64,000 bases of DNA from Halomonas sp. LBP4 (GTDB lineage Bacteria; Pseudomonadota; Gammaproteobacteria; Pseudomonadales; Halomonadaceae). The stretch lies in assembly GCF_003202205.1 (NCBI RefSeq), contig NZ_PDOG01000004.1, positions 214,641-278,640 on the forward strand, in the 5' to 3' direction. The translations under genes and the position numbers were made by a program. Shown piece by piece: positions 33,472-44,093 of the stretch. Each line of letters begins with the position of its first letter. Position 1 is the first letter of the stretch. The notes beneath the pieces are model-generated. The model saw only the letters and a program-made list of their open reading frames with translations. It had not been told where the DNA came from and did not search any database.

Positions 33472-35636
33472 CCGTCGAGCCCCTCCAGCCCCGCCGCCCC
33501 CAGCTGGCGAATGGCGTCACGCGCCACGCCGAGATAGAGCAGCGCCTCGAGCAGCGTCTCGGCGCTGCGTCGGCGACGGCCACCGAGCAGGCCCAGCAGC
33601 TCGGCGCGCAGGTCCATGGCCCACTCCGCCTCGCTGCGCTCCAGCTGGCCGGCCACCGCGGCCAGGCCGGCGGCGATCGACAGCCGCAGCGCCGGCATCA
33701 GCGCCGGGTAGGCGTCCTCGAGCCGCCGGTGGGCCCGACGGGTCAGCCGCGGCAGCGCCTCGGCGTCAAGCTGGCCGAGCAGCCACTCCACCGCCTCGTC
33801 GCCCAGCCACTCCGGCGCCAGCCAGCAGCGACGCCCCAACCGACGGCCGCTCTCGCGCTCCTCCAGGTCGGCGAACCAGGCCCGCAGTGGCGCCGTCGTG
33901 GTCTCATCGCTCAGCGAGAGCCGCGCCAGCCGAATCCTGGTCTCGCGTCCCTTCAGCCGGCGAATCGGCTCGGCCAGGGGGGCGGCCAGGTCGGCGAGAG
34001 TGCCGAGGGCGTGACGCTCGCCCGCGTGGGCCACCCGCTGGGTGGCCCGGGCCTGGGCGACCCAGACACCGTCACGGGCCGCCAGCCACGCTCGGGCCTC
34101 GTCGTCGGGCGGTGTCGGCAACAGGTGGACGGCAGCCCCATGGGTTCGCTCGGCCCAGTCGAGCCGTGCCGCCTGGCCGGCCGGCTGGCGATGCTGGGGC
34201 AGCGGCAGGGCCGACCAGCCGCCTGCGGCGTCGAGCGGCAGATCGGGCGGCGACCAGTCGCCGCCGCGCACCCGGGCACGCGGCGTCCAGAGCATGCCGT
34301 GGGCACGCACATCTGCGGCCTCGAGCAGGGCATCGAGCCGCTCGCCCTGCAGGCTCGTCGGCAGCGCCGAGAGCGCCCAGGCCGCCTCGAGAGCGGCGAA
34401 GCCGGTGATGTGCCGGCGCAGGCCGGCGAGCACCGTCGCCAGCCGTCGCCCCTGGCCGAGCAGCTCCCGGGCACCGCCCGCGGAGGCCGGTTCCGGCGCC
34501 GGGGCGGCACGGCGGGCCGCCAGCGCCTGGCCCACCAGGTCGGCGGCGTCGGCGACCGCCAGGTCCTCCGGCACTCGCTGGCCATGGGCCACGAACAACA
34601 GCCGCAGGCCATGACGCATCAGGGCGTCGAGCAGCGGCCCCGTGCGCCCCGCCTCGTCCTGCTTGCTGATCACGCAGTCGTCCAGGGAGGCGCCGGCGGC
34701 GCGGGCCGCCTGGCGGTAGTTGGTGATCACCTCCTCCAGGGTCTCCGGCTGGCTGGCGGCGTTGAGCAGCAGCACCAGGCGGACCGCCACCGGTCCGCCC
34801 TGCAGCCGTGCCACCTGCTCGATGATGCGCCGGTCGCGCTGGCTCATGCCCACGGTATCGATGATCACGAAGCGCTTGTCGGCCAGCCGCGCCAGCAGCT
34901 CGTCCAGCGGCTGCTCGGCGTCCAGGGCATGCATGGGAATGTCGAGCAGCCCGGCGTAGATGCGCAGCTGCTCATGGGCGCCGATGCGGAAGCTGTCGGT
35001 GGTGACCAGCGCCACCTGGTCGGGACCGTGGCGCATCACGTAGCGGGCCGCCAGCTTGGCGGTGGTGGTGGTCTTGCCGACCCCGGTCGGTCCCACCAGG
35101 GCCAGGATACCCCCCTGATCGAGCAGCGACGCCTCGTCGTCGAGCACCGCCAGGCGCGCACTCAGCTGGCGGCCCAGCCAGGCCAGCAGGCGCTTCTCGC
35201 CGGCGTCCTGCAGCTCCTGCGGCAGGCCGGCGAGCAGTTCCTCGATGATGGCCCGGCCGAAGCCGGCCTCGGCCAGCCATTGCGCCAATTGCTCGCGACG
35301 GCCCGCTTCGGGGGCCTGCTCGGCCCGGGACCGGGCCAGCAGGGCGCGCATGTCCTGCATCTCCCTGAGCAGCTGCGCGCTCGTGGCCTGGAAGGCCTCG
35401 GCGCCGCTCGCCGGCGGCGAGACCGGTCGCCGCGGAGCGGCCTCGGACAACGGGGCGGGCCGGGAATCGGCGGCGCTACCGGCCATGGCCTCGGCGACCT
35501 GGTCGGCCAGGGCGAGGATCTCCACCCCGGTCTCGGTGCGGCGGTTGGCCAGGATCAGGGCATCATCGCCCAGGGCGGCACGCACCTGGCGCATCGCCTC
35601 GCGGCTGCTGGCCCCAGTGAATCGCATCACGCTCAT
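33468..35636 (-). CDS. flhF: Flagellar biosynthesis GTPase FlhF with unusually long C-terminal extension
   Basis: A 722-residue SRP-type GTPase that helps place flagella. The N-terminal B domain begins MSVMRFTGASSREAMRQVRA. The N/G domain has the P-loop GPTGVGKTTTTAKLA at residues 182-196, then VTTDSFRIGAHEQLRIYAG, VIIDTVGMSQRDRR and SKQDEAGRTGPLLDAL. In typical FlhF the G1-G5 core ends the protein near residue 390-430; here about 335 further residues follow, Ala/Arg/Leu-rich, with no motif known to me. The fourth motif SKQD (rather than TKLD) is also unusual. It lies 22 bp after flhA. Confidence 0.88.
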   Translation of the reverse strand: MSVMRFTGASSREAMRQVRAALGDDALILANRRTETGVEILALADQVAEAMAGSAADSRPAPLSEAAPRRPVSPPASGAEAFQATSAQLLREMQDMRALLARSRAEQAPEAGRREQLAQWLAEAGFGRAIIEELLAGLPQELQDAGEKRLLAWLGRQLSARLAVLDDEASLLDQGGILALVGPTGVGKTTTTAKLAARYVMRHGPDQVALVTTDSFRIGAHEQLRIYAGLLDIPMHALDAEQPLDELLARLADKRFVIIDTVGMSQRDRRIIEQVARLQGGPVAVRLVLLLNAASQPETLEEVITNYRQAARAAGASLDDCVISKQDEAGRTGPLLDALMRHGLRLLFVAHGQRVPEDLAVADAADLVGQALAARRAAPAPEPASAGGARELLGQGRRLATVLAGLRRHITGFAALEAAWALSALPTSLQGERLDALLEAADVRAHGMLWTPRARVRGGDWSPPDLPLDAAGGWSALPLPQHRQPAGQAARLDWAERTHGAAVHLLPTPPDDEARAWLAARDGVWVAQARATQRVAHAGERHALGTLADLAAPLAEPIRRLKGRETRIRLARLSLSDETTTAPLRAWFADLEERESGRRLGRRCWLAPEWLGDEAVEWLLGQLDAEALPRLTRRAHRRLEDAYPALMPALRLSIAAGLAAVAGQLERSEAEWAMDLRAELLGLLGGRRRRSAETLLEALLYLGVARDAIRQLGAAGLEGLDG

Positions 35637-35658
35637 CTACTCAGTCTCCTTCCACCTG

Positions 35659-37740
35659 TCAGCGCCCCCCCACCAGCTGGGTGACCCGCAGGGTCCGGTC
35701 GTCGGGAATCTCGGCCTGGGACATCACCACCAGGTGGCGCAGCCGTCGGCGCAGGAAGCGCGCCAGCACCGGGCGCAGGGCGTGCTGCACCACCAGTACC
35801 GGTGGTTCGCCGCTCGCCTCCTGCCGCTCGAGGGCCTGTTCGGCCTGGGTCATCAGGGTCTCGGCCAGGCCCGGCTCCAGCGCGCCGCTGCCGTTCATGG
35901 CCTGCATCAGCACCTGCTCGAGCTGCGCCTCCAGGCCGATCACCCTGAGCTCGCCGTCACCGGGGAACCACTGCTGGACGATGCTGCGGCCCAGGGCGAT
36001 CCGCACCAGGGCGGTCAGCTCGCCGGCGTCCTGCTGCTGGCCGGCATGCTCGGCCAGGGTGTCGAGGATGGAGCGCAGGTCGCGGATCGAGACGTCCTCG
36101 TCGAGCAGGTTCTGCAGGATGCGCTGGAACACGGTGAGCGAGATCGCCTTGGGCACCACCTCCTCCACCAGGCTCTTCTGCTCCTCGCCGAGCTTGTCGA
36201 GCAGCTTCTGCACCTCCGCACGCCCCAGCATCTCGGCGGCGTGCTGGTGCAGCAGGTGATTGAGATGGGTGGCCACCACGGTGCTGGCATCCACCACCGT
36301 GTAGCCGTAGACCTGGGCGTGCTCGCGCTGGCCGCTGTCGATCCATACCGCCGGCAGGCCGAAGGCCGGGTCCCGGGTCGGGGTGCCCGAGAGCTCGCCC
36401 GATACCTGGCCCGGGTCGATCGCCAGCCACTTGCCGGGATAGGCCTCGGCGCGGCCGATCTCGGCACCCTTGAGGGTGATCACATAGGTGTTGGGCCCGA
36501 GTTCCAGGTTGTCGCGGATATGCACCACCGGCGGCAGGAAGCCCACCTCCTGGGCGAACTTCTTGCGCACGCTCTTGATGCGGCCGAGCAGCTCGCCCTC
36601 CTGACGCTGGTCGACCAGCGGGATCAACCGGTGTCCCACCTCGAGGCCCAGGGTATCGACCAGTTGGACGTCGTCCCAGCTCGCCTCGGGCGCCTCCGGC
36701 GCCGGCAGCGGTTCGGCGGCGAGCTCCTCCTGGACCTGGCGCTGCTCCTTCTGGCGGATCAGCCACCAGGCCAGGCCGCCGAGCAGCACGGTGAAGATCA
36801 GGAACACGACATTGGGCATGCCCGGCACCAGCCCCAGCAGCCCCATGACCGCCGCCGCCAGTATCATCACCTGGGGGTTGACGAACAGCTGGCTGATCAT
36901 CTGCTGGCCGACGTCCTGGTCGGTGTTGACCCGGGAGACGGTGACGCCGGCGGCGGTGGAGATCACCAGCGCCGGGATCTGCGCCACCAGGCCGTCGCCG
37001 ATGGTCATCAGGGTGTAGGTGCGCGCGGCGCTGCCGAAGTCCATGCCGTGCTGCAGCATGCCGATCAGCAGCCCGCCGATGATGTTGACCACCATGATCA
37101 CCAGGCCGGCCATGGCGTCGCCGCGCACGAACTTGCTGGCACCGTCCATGGAGCCGTAGAAGTCGGCCTCCTGGGCCACCTCGCCACGGCGCTGCCGGGC
37201 GTCGTCCTCGCCGATCAGCCCGGCATTGAGGTCGGCGTCGATGGCCATCTGCTTGCCGGGCATGGCGTCGAGCATGAAGCGCGCGCCCACCTCGGCGATG
37301 CGCCCGGCGCCCTTGGTGATGACCATGAAGTTGATGACGATCAGGATCAGGAACACCACCAGGCCCACGGCGAAGTTGCCGCCGACCAGGAACTGGCCGA
37401 ACGCCTCGATCACCTTGCCGGCGGCAGCGCCGCCCTGGTGGCCCTCCATCAGGATGACCCGGGTGGAGGCCACGTTGAGCGACAGCCGCAGCAGGGTGGT
37501 GAACAGCAGCACCGCCGGGAAAGCGGCGAAATCCAGCGGCTTCTGGGTGAACATGCTGACCAGCAGCACCATCACCGCCAGGGCGATGTTGAAGGTGAAG
37601 AACAGATCCAGCGCGAAGGGCGGCAGCGGCAGGATCAGCATCGACATGACCAGCAGGATCAGCAGCGGCCCGGCCAGCAGCTTCATGCGCACGTCGCCCA
37701 TCCAGTCGCGGCGTCCCAGATAGTCTCCCCAGGCCTTCAT
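35659..37740 (-). CDS. flhA: Flagellar export apparatus protein FlhA
   Basis: A 693-residue core protein of the flagellar type III exporter. About eight transmembrane helices are in the N-terminal half, with the family stretch LFTTLLRLSLNVASTRVIL, the FHIPEP-region equivalent (KGAGRIAEVGARFMLDAMPG, KQMAIDADLN) and SRVNTDQDVGQQ. The large cytosolic C-terminal domain includes IRDNLELGPNTYVITLKG and VVDASTVVATHLNHLLHQHA. The ATG at 37740 overlaps the flhB stop (ATGA). Confidence 0.97.
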   Translation of the reverse strand: MKAWGDYLGRRDWMGDVRMKLLAGPLLILLVMSMLILPLPPFALDLFFTFNIALAVMVLLVSMFTQKPLDFAAFPAVLLFTTLLRLSLNVASTRVILMEGHQGGAAAGKVIEAFGQFLVGGNFAVGLVVFLILIVINFMVITKGAGRIAEVGARFMLDAMPGKQMAIDADLNAGLIGEDDARQRRGEVAQEADFYGSMDGASKFVRGDAMAGLVIMVVNIIGGLLIGMLQHGMDFGSAARTYTLMTIGDGLVAQIPALVISTAAGVTVSRVNTDQDVGQQMISQLFVNPQVMILAAAVMGLLGLVPGMPNVVFLIFTVLLGGLAWWLIRQKEQRQVQEELAAEPLPAPEAPEASWDDVQLVDTLGLEVGHRLIPLVDQRQEGELLGRIKSVRKKFAQEVGFLPPVVHIRDNLELGPNTYVITLKGAEIGRAEAYPGKWLAIDPGQVSGELSGTPTRDPAFGLPAVWIDSGQREHAQVYGYTVVDASTVVATHLNHLLHQHAAEMLGRAEVQKLLDKLGEEQKSLVEEVVPKAISLTVFQRILQNLLDEDVSIRDLRSILDTLAEHAGQQQDAGELTALVRIALGRSIVQQWFPGDGELRVIGLEAQLEQVLMQAMNGSGALEPGLAETLMTQAEQALERQEASGEPPVLVVQHALRPVLARFLRRRLRHLVVMSQAEIPDDRTLRVTQLVGGR

Positions 37741-38894
37741 GCGTCAGCCTCGCGGTGGCGGCCCGGCATCGCCAGGGAGTCCGGTACCGGCAGGTCCTCG
37801 GGTGTCGGTGGCACCTCGCCCCCCTCCTGTGACACCCGCCGCAGCCGGAAGGCCCAGGCCAGGACCTCCGCCACGGCGGTATAGAGTGCTTCGGGGACCT
37901 CGGCGTCGAGGTCCACGTGGTGGTAGAGCGCGCGGGCCAGCGGCGGCGCCTCGAGCCGCGGCACCGTGTGTTCCTCGCCCAGTTCGCGGATCCGCGCGGC
38001 CACCTGGTCGGCACCCTTGGCGACTACCCGGGGCGCCGCCATGCCGGTCTCCTCGTACTTCAGCGCCACGGCGTAGTGGGTGGGGTTGGTGATGATCACG
38101 TCCGCCTCGGGCACCTGGCTCATCATCCGTCCCCGGGCCATGGCCTGCTGCTGCTGGCGGATCCGCGCCTTCACATGGGGGTCACCCTCCGACTCCTTGT
38201 GCTCGCGCTTGACCTCCTCCTTGCTCATGCGCAGTTTCTTGGCATGGCTCCAGAGCTGGTAGGGCACGTCGATCAGGATCACCACCAGCAGGGTCAACAC
38301 CATCAGCCCGGAGGCCAGGGCCGCCAGCTCCATGGCACTGGCCAGGGCCTGCTGGATCGGCTGGTCCATCAGGCTCATGAAGGTACCGCGGTTGAGCCAC
38401 AGGAAGGCCCCCGCCACGCTGCCCACCAGCAGCGACTTGGCGATCGCCTTGGCCAGCTCCACCAGCGCCTGGACGCCGAAGATGCGCTTGAGCCCCTTCA
38501 GCGGGTTGAGCTTCGACAGTTGCGGCTTCAATGACTTGGCCGAGACCAGCCAGCCGCCGAGCAGCGCCGGGGCCGCCAGCGTCACCACGGTGAGCAGCAG
38601 GAACAGCGGCAGCATCGCCAGCAGCGTCCGTTCCCCGAGGTCCAGGGCGTGGCTGAGCATCGGCGTGGTTTCCAGCGCATGGCGCCGCTCGAACAGGAAG
38701 GCCTGCTCCATCACCAGGCCCAGCTGGTCGTAGAGCATCGCGCCCATGGCCCACAGCCCGCCCACGCCGCCGAGCAGCAGCATGAAGGTGGTCAACTCGC
38801 GGGAACGGGCGACCTGGCCATCCTCGCGCGCCTTCTCCAGGCGGCGTGGCGTGGCCTCTTCGGTCTTTTCCTGATCGCTGCTCTCGTCGGCCAT
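37737..38894 (-). CDS. flhB: Flagellar export apparatus switch protein FlhB
   Basis: A 385-residue inner-membrane exporter subunit. The N-terminus is EKTEEATPRRLEKAREDGQV. Four hydrophobic helices precede the cytosolic domain with the autocleavage motif NPTH (IITNPTHYAVALKYEE) and the linker KREHKESEGDPHVKARIRQQ. A Pro-rich tail follows. It is the first gene of flhB-flhA-flhF-orf-flhE-fliA. A second, stand-alone copy of the C-terminal domain is encoded at 55410-55697. Confidence 0.96.
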   Translation of the reverse strand: MADESSDQEKTEEATPRRLEKAREDGQVARSRELTTFMLLLGGVGGLWAMGAMLYDQLGLVMEQAFLFERRHALETTPMLSHALDLGERTLLAMLPLFLLLTVVTLAAPALLGGWLVSAKSLKPQLSKLNPLKGLKRIFGVQALVELAKAIAKSLLVGSVAGAFLWLNRGTFMSLMDQPIQQALASAMELAALASGLMVLTLLVVILIDVPYQLWSHAKKLRMSKEEVKREHKESEGDPHVKARIRQQQQAMARGRMMSQVPEADVIITNPTHYAVALKYEETGMAAPRVVAKGADQVAARIRELGEEHTVPRLEAPPLARALYHHVDLDAEVPEALYTAVAEVLAWAFRLRRVSQEGGEVPPTPEDLPVPDSLAMPGRHREADA

Positions 38895-39019
38895 GGCCAG
38901 TCATCGGGACACTCGTGTGGACCCTGGCCATTGTGGTGACTGGAGGGAAGGGGCGATACGTCGATAAGCGCCGATAATCGTGTCCTGTTCACGACTATCG
39001 ACGGCAGGGAAGGTGTCGG

Positions 39020-39709
39020 TCAGAAACCCAGTTGGTCGAGCAGGTCATCGACTTGGTCCTGGCTGCTCACCACGTCGGCGGCCTCCGGCTTGATCTGGGG
39101 GCCGTTGAGCAGGCCCTCCTCGCGCTTGCGGGCGTCGGACTGGCGCTGGCCGTCGGCGCGGCGCTGCATGTCGTTGCGCTTCTCGCCCTCGGGCACGCTG
39201 TCGATCAGCACCTGCACCAGCTGGGTCTCGATCTCGCGGATGACGTCCATCATCTTCTTGATCACCTGGCCGGTCAGGTCCTGGAAGTCCTGGGCCATCA
39301 TGATCTCGAGCAGCTCCTTGCTGGTGGCCTGGGCCTGCTCCGGCACCTCGGCCAGGTACGCGCGGGTCTCGGTGACCAGCTCACGGGCCTCGTCGAGCGC
39401 CTTGGGCTCGGCGAACCACTCGGCCCAGCGCCTGTCCAGCTGCTCGGCCCTCTCGCTGAGACGGTCCTGCAATGGCTGGGCGCGGTCGATGGCATTGAGC
39501 GCCCGCTCGGCGGCCTGCTCGGTCATGGCGCCCACGTAGTTGAGGCGGTCCCGGGCATCGGGAATCGCCTCGGCGGCCCGCTCGATCTCCTTGTCGAGCC
39601 CCAGCTCGCGCATACTCTCGCGCAGCATGCGGGTCAGGTGCCCGATGCGCTGCACCAGGTCGTCGCTGGCCGCCGCCTTGGCGATATCGGGCTGCTCGTT
39701 CGTGCTCAT
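39020..39709 (-). CDS. cheZ: Chemotaxis phosphatase CheZ
   Basis: A 229-residue CheY-P phosphatase. The active-site helix [20 protein letters not shown] carries the Asp/Gln pair of the family. The C-terminal CheY-binding helix is [13 protein letters not shown]. The ATG at 39709 follows AAGGAG; the longer frame overlaps the cheY end. It lies 37 bp after cheY, as in enteric bacteria. Confidence 0.95.
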   Translation of the reverse strand: MSTNEQPDIAKAAASDDLVQRIGHLTRMLRESMRELGLDKEIERAAEAIPDARDRLNYVGAMTEQAAERALNAIDRAQPLQDRLSERAEQLDRRWAEWFAEPKALDEARELVTETRAYLAEVPEQAQATSKELLEIMMAQDFQDLTGQVIKKMMDVIREIETQLVQVLIDSVPEGEKRNDMQRRADGQRQSDARKREEGLLNGPQIKPEAADVVSSQDQVDDLLDQLGF

Positions 39710-39746
39710 GATTCGGTCTCCTTCGCCCCGGGTCGTCCCGGCGGCC

Positions 39747-40136
39747 TCACATGCCCAGTTTTTCGAAGATCTTGTTGAGCTTCTCTTCCAGGGTGGCGGC
39801 GGTGAAGGGCTTGACCACATAGCCGTTGGCACCGGCCTGGGCCGCGGCGATGATGTTCTCCTTCTTGGCCTCGGCGGTCACCATCAGCACCGGCAGGTGC
39901 TTGAGGCCGTCATCGGCGCGGATCTGCTTGAGCATCTCCAGGCCGTCGAGGTTGGGCATGTTCCAGTCGGAAACCACGAACTCGAAGCCGCCGGCCCTGA
40001 GCTTGGCCAGGGCGTCCTGACCGTCCTCGGCTTCCTCCACGTTGGTGAAGCCGAGCTCCTTGAGCAGGCTGCGCACGATGCGGCGCATGGTCGGAAAGTC
40101 ATCCACCACCAGGATGCTCATGTTCTTGTCTGCCAT
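39747..40136 (-). CDS. cheY: Chemotaxis response regulator CheY
   Basis: A 129-residue single-domain receiver that carries the signal to the flagellar switch. The acidic pocket Asp12-Asp13, phosphorylation site Asp57 ([10 protein letters not shown]), Thr87 (VLMVTAEA) and Lys109 (GYVVKPF) have the same numbering as E. coli CheY. It lies between an MCP gene and cheZ. Confidence 0.97.
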   Translation of the reverse strand: MADKNMSILVVDDFPTMRRIVRSLLKELGFTNVEEAEDGQDALAKLRAGGFEFVVSDWNMPNLDGLEMLKQIRADDGLKHLPVLMVTAEAKKENIIAAAQAGANGYVVKPFTAATLEEKLNKIFEKLGM

Positions 40137-40212
40137 CGGGATTCCTCTATCGATTCACGGCATTCGGGATGACCGGCGGCCGGGCCACCGGTCAGGTTCG
40201 GTAGATATCGCG

Positions 40213-41916
40213 TCAGAACTCTTCCCACTCGTCCTCGGTGACCGCCTCGCGGCGTGCCGGACGAGGGGCCGGCGCCTGCCGGCCGGCGGGCGGCTGGCTG
40301 GCCTGCGGCAGCGCGGCGGGGGAGCGGTCGGCCTGCGGCAGCGAGGGCTGGCTCGCCATCCCGGCCAGGCGGAACACCGCCACGGCCTGCTCCAGGCGGC
40401 TCGCCTGCTCCTCCAGCGAGGCCGCGGCGGCCGAGGCCTGTTGCACCAGGGCGGCGTTCTGCTGGGTCACCTGGTCCATCTGTCCCACCGCCTGGCTGAC
40501 CTGCTCGATGCCGTCGCTCTGCTCCTGGGAGGCGGCGGAGATCTCATCCATGATGTCGGTGACCCGCCGTACCGCGGTGACCACCTCGTCCATGGTCGTG
40601 CCGGCCTGCTCGACCAGCGTCGAGCCCTCCTGCACCTGGGCCACCGAGCCCTCGATCAGCGCCTTGATCTCCTTGGCGGCATCGGCGCTGCGACTGGCCA
40701 GGTTGCGCACCTCGCCGGCCACCACCGCGAAGCCGCGGCCCTGCTCGCCGGCCCGGGCCGCCTCGACGGAAGCGTTGAGCGCCAGGATATTGGTCTGGAA
40801 GGCGATCGAGTCGATCACCCCGGTGATGTCGGCGATCTTCTGCGAGCTGGTGGAAATGCCATGCATGGTCTTGACCACGCGCTCGACCACCTCGCCGCCA
40901 CGCTCGGCGGTCGAGGAGGCGTCCAGCGCCAGGCCGCTGGCCTGGCGGGCGTTGTCGGCGTTCTGCTTCACGGTGGCGGTGAGCTGCTCCATGCTCGCCG
41001 CGGTCTCCTCGAGCGAGGCCGCCTGCTGCTCGGTGCGCGAGGACAGGTCGACGTTGCCGCCGGCGATCTCTCGGCTGCCGACATGGATCGAACCGCTGCT
41101 GCCGCGTACGTCGCTGACGATCCGCGTCAGGCTCTGCTGCATGTCGCGCATCGCGGCGAACAGCTTGCCGATCTCATTGCGGCCGAGCACCTGGATCTCC
41201 CGGGAGAGGTCCGCCTGGGCGATGGCCTCGAGGCTCTCCACCGCCGCATCCAGCGGGCGGATGACGATACTACGCAGCCCCAGGTAGATCAGCACCACCA
41301 GCAGGCCGATCAGCGCCAGCACCCCCAGCCCGATCCATTCGAAGCGTTGGGCCTGGTCGTGGAAGTCGGCCACCATGGCCTCGGAACTCGCGAACCCGTA
41401 CCTGACGAAGGCCGTCATGCTGTCCGCCAGTGCCGCCGAGGGCGCCTCGAGCTCCTCTCGCAGCAGGTTGAAGACCGGGGGGTCGAGCTGCTCGAGGCTG
41501 TCGAGCTGCTGGCGGACCAGGGCGAGCACGGCATGGAAGTCGTCGCCGAGGGGCTCGGCCAGGGCCTGGCCCTGCTCGGACTTGGGCACGCTCGCGAAGT
41601 GCTCGAAGCGCCGCTCGGCACGCTCGAGTCGATCCGCCGCCGCGGCGATCTGCGCGTTGGCCTCGTCCATGCTACCGATCATGATCAGGTTGGCGGCAGC
41701 CTCGAGACTGAACCGGGCCTGGCTGAGCAGGGCCTCGGCGCGGTTGACCTCGTTGAGCTGCTCGGTGCTGACCCGGTTGAGGGTGGTCAGCGTGCGGTCG
41801 CCGTGGCGCTCCGCCATGAAGCCCAGCGCGGCGATCACCGCGATGAACGCCACGAAGCAGGCCAGGACGGCGACCGTCGCCGCATGGATGCTGATATTGC
41901 GCAGTAATCGTGTCAT
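40213..41916 (-). CDS. Methyl-accepting chemotaxis protein, four-helix-bundle sensor, with CheR-binding pentapeptide
   Basis: A 567-residue transmembrane receptor. Transmembrane helix 1 at about residues 12-33 is followed by a helical periplasmic sensor of about 155 residues (four-helix-bundle type), transmembrane helix 2 ([20 protein letters not shown]), a HAMP domain and the signalling hairpin with tip sequence [20 protein letters not shown]. It ends EDEWEEF, a W-x-x-F tether for CheR/CheB. The gene lies between cheB and cheY and probably shares the cheB sigma-28 transcript. The ligand is unknown. Confidence 0.93.
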   Translation of the reverse strand: MTRLLRNISIHAATVAVLACFVAFIAVIAALGFMAERHGDRTLTTLNRVSTEQLNEVNRAEALLSQARFSLEAAANLIMIGSMDEANAQIAAAADRLERAERRFEHFASVPKSEQGQALAEPLGDDFHAVLALVRQQLDSLEQLDPPVFNLLREELEAPSAALADSMTAFVRYGFASSEAMVADFHDQAQRFEWIGLGVLALIGLLVVLIYLGLRSIVIRPLDAAVESLEAIAQADLSREIQVLGRNEIGKLFAAMRDMQQSLTRIVSDVRGSSGSIHVGSREIAGGNVDLSSRTEQQAASLEETAASMEQLTATVKQNADNARQASGLALDASSTAERGGEVVERVVKTMHGISTSSQKIADITGVIDSIAFQTNILALNASVEAARAGEQGRGFAVVAGEVRNLASRSADAAKEIKALIEGSVAQVQEGSTLVEQAGTTMDEVVTAVRRVTDIMDEISAASQEQSDGIEQVSQAVGQMDQVTQQNAALVQQASAAAASLEEQASRLEQAVAVFRLAGMASQPSLPQADRSPAALPQASQPPAGRQAPAPRPARREAVTEDEWEEF

Positions 41917-42027
41917 GCCGGCGCTTCCTTCATTATCGAAATCATGAGTGTCATCGGTTCCGCTCGGCTCCCTGCCCCCTCGGATCGTCCCTGTGCCTGC
42001 TGCGGCCCCGCTACTCGCTCGGCGGCC

Positions 42028-43089
42028 TCACACACGCTGGGCACGGCCGGAGGCCGCCACCAGCGCCATCAGCCGCGGCGCGACGTCGTCGAGCGCCACC
42101 ACCTCGCCGGCCCCGCCCAGGGCGATGGCCTCACGCGGCATGCCGAACACCACGCAGCTGGCCTCGTCCTGGGCGAGGGTCGGGGCACCGGCCTGGTGCA
42201 TCTCGACCAGGCCCGCGGCGCCGTCCTTGCCCATGCCGGTGAGCAGCACGCCGATGGCGTTGCGCCCGGCCTGGGTCGCCGCCGAGTGGAAGAGCACGTC
42301 CACCGAGGGGCGGTGCCGGTTGACCGGTGGCCCGTCGTCCAGCCGCGCCACGTAGTTGGCGCCGCTGCGCGCCAGCTTCAGGTGGGCATCCCCCGGGGCG
42401 ATGTAGGCGTGGCCCGGCAGGACCCGTTCGCCGTCCTCGGCCTCCTTGACGCTGATCTGGCACAGCCGGTCGAGCCGCTCGGCGAAGGAGCGGGTGAAGC
42501 CCCCCGGCATGTGCTGGGTGATCAGGATCGCCGGGCTGTTGGCCGGCAGCGGCTCCAGCACCCGACGGATCGCCTCGGTGCCGCCGGTGGAGGCGCCGAT
42601 GATGACCAGCTTCTCGCTGGACACCAGCGGCGCCTCGAGGCGCACCGGCGGCGGGGCGTCGCGGCGGGTCGCCTGGCGCGGCCGCGAGCGTGAGGCGGCG
42701 CGGATCTTCTCGGCGATCTCCTCGGCGTACTCGAGCATGCCACTGCGGATGCCCAGCGAGGGCTTGGCGACGAAGTCCAGCGCGCCCAGCTCCAGGGCCC
42801 GCAGGGTCACCTCGGAGCCGGCCTGGGTCAGCGAGGAGACCATCAGCACCGGCATCGGGCGCAGCCGCATCAGGCGCTCGAGGAAATCGAGCCCGTCCAT
42901 GCGCGGCATCTCCACGTCCAGGGTCAGCACATCGGGGTTGTGCCGCTTGATCAGGTCCCGGGCGGCAATGGGGTCCGGCGCCACCGCCACCACTTCCATG
43001 TCCGGCTGGCTGTTGATGATCTCGCTGAGCAGGTCACGAATCAGCGCCGAGTCGTCGACGCACAGCACCCTTATCCTGGCTGCACTCAA
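42028..43089 (-). CDS. cheB: Protein-glutamate methylesterase CheB
   Basis: A 353-residue receptor demethylase/deamidase. The N-terminal receiver ([40 protein letters not shown]) is joined by a linker to the esterase domain with the catalytic Ser ([13 protein letters not shown]), His ([18 protein letters not shown]) and Asp ([13 protein letters not shown]). I prefer the TTG at 43089: AGGAGG lies six bases upstream and the N-terminus then fits the family. An in-frame ATG at 43104 has no usable ribosome binding site. A sigma-28 promoter lies just upstream. Confidence 0.93.
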   Translation of the reverse strand: MSAARIRVLCVDDSALIRDLLSEIINSQPDMEVVAVAPDPIAARDLIKRHNPDVLTLDVEMPRMDGLDFLERLMRLRPMPVLMVSSLTQAGSEVTLRALELGALDFVAKPSLGIRSGMLEYAEEIAEKIRAASRSRPRQATRRDAPPPVRLEAPLVSSEKLVIIGASTGGTEAIRRVLEPLPANSPAILITQHMPGGFTRSFAERLDRLCQISVKEAEDGERVLPGHAYIAPGDAHLKLARSGANYVARLDDGPPVNRHRPSVDVLFHSAATQAGRNAIGVLLTGMGKDGAAGLVEMHQAGAPTLAQDEASCVVFGMPREAIALGGAGEVVALDDVAPRLMALVAASGRAQRV

Positions 43090-43160
43090 GGCAGGCCTCC
43101 TCATCCCTTCGGCGCGACGGCGCTGGATGGCACCGCCTCGAGTTCTGGCTTCATGTTCTT

Positions 43161-43187
43161 CTATCGGCGCCAGGCCCCCGAACTTTA
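43161..43187 (-). promoter_or_regulatory. Sigma-28 promoter of cheB (and downstream MCP-cheYZ)
   Basis: Minus strand: TAAAGTTC (43187-43180), 11-bp spacer, GCCGATAG (43168-43161). It is one of the best matches in the window and lies in the cheR-cheB gap, so it can start a transcript separate from motAB-cheAW. Confidence 0.85.
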
Positions 43188-43211
43188 GGCGGCCCGTGCC
43201 AGGCTTTCCCT

Positions 43212-44093
43212 TCAGGCCAGCGTGTAGACCGTCTGCCCCCGCAGCCGGAACGCCTGGCTGATATAGGAGAAGTTCTCGGAATGGCCGGCGAACAGCAGGC
43301 CGTCGGGCTTGAGCAGCGGGGCGAAACGCTCGAGGATCCGCGCCTGGGTCTCCTTGTCGAAGTAGATCATCACGTTGCGACAGAAGATGGCGTCGAAGGG
43401 CCCCTTGAGGGCCCAGCCGGGGGCCAGCAGGTTGAGCGACTCGAACGCCACCATGGCCCGGATGTCGGGCCGCACCCTGGCCAGTCCCGCCTGGCGCCCC
43501 GTGCCCTTCTGGAAGAAGCGCTTGACCCTCGCCTCCTCCAGCTTGTGCACCTGCTCCAGGGGATAGGTCCCGGCCCGCGCCCGGGCCAGGGCGTCGCTGT
43601 CGATGTCGGTACCGATCACCGTGGCCTCCCGGGGTCGGGGGCCCAGGGTCTCGGCCAGGGTCATGGCGATGGAGTAGGGCTCCTCACCGGTGGAGGCCGC
43701 CGCGCTCCAGATCCGCACCGGCCCCGGCCGGCCGCGCAGGTGCTCGGCCAGCAGCGGGAAGTGGTGCGCCTCGCGGAAGAAGGCCGTGAGGTTGGTGGTC
43801 AGGGCATTGGTGAAGGCCTCCCACTCGCGGGCCTCGGGCTGGCGCTCGAGCCGCGCCAGGTAGTCGCCAAAGCGGGTCAGGCCGTGATGGCGCAGGCGCT
43901 TGGCGAGCCGGCTATAGACCATCTCGCGCTTGTGCTCGGCCAGCACGATGCCGGCACGCCGGTAGATCAGCTCGCGAATCCGCGCGAAGTCGGCATCGGT
44001 CAGCTCCAGGTCCCGCTCCAGGCCCCCGGAGGACGACCAGCCGCCGGCGGTGAAAGCCGGTGGTTCCCGTGGTTCGATCAAAACTCCTCCCAC
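43212..44093 (-). CDS. cheR: Chemotaxis protein methyltransferase CheR
   Basis: A SAM-dependent methyltransferase of about 290 residues that methylates receptor glutamates. The N-terminal helical domain ([20 protein letters not shown]) is followed by the SAM site ([35 protein letters not shown]) and [21 protein letters not shown] 44093 is the outermost start. A TTG at 44081, which overlaps the MCP stop as TTGA and follows GGGAGGAG, is an equally good candidate. Two of the four adjacent MCPs carry the WEEF tail to which CheR can bind. Confidence 0.94.
   Translation of the reverse strand: MGGVLIEPREPPAFTAGGWSSSGGLERDLELTDADFARIRELIYRRAGIVLAEHKREMVYSRLAKRLRHHGLTRFGDYLARLERQPEAREWEAFTNALTTNLTAFFREAHHFPLLAEHLRGRPGPVRIWSAAASTGEEPYSIAMTLAETLGPRPREATVIGTDIDSDALARARAGTYPLEQVHKLEEARVKRFFQKGTGRQAGLARVRPDIRAMVAFESLNLLAPGWALKGPFDAIFCRNVMIYFDKETQARILERFAPLLKPDGLLFAGHSENFSYISQAFRLRGQTVYTLA

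Noticed and set aside
38970-38977. GCCGATAA on the plus strand as a sigma-28 -10
   Set aside because: It points away from flhB towards the end of cheZ and no TAAA-like -35 lies 11 bp upstream.
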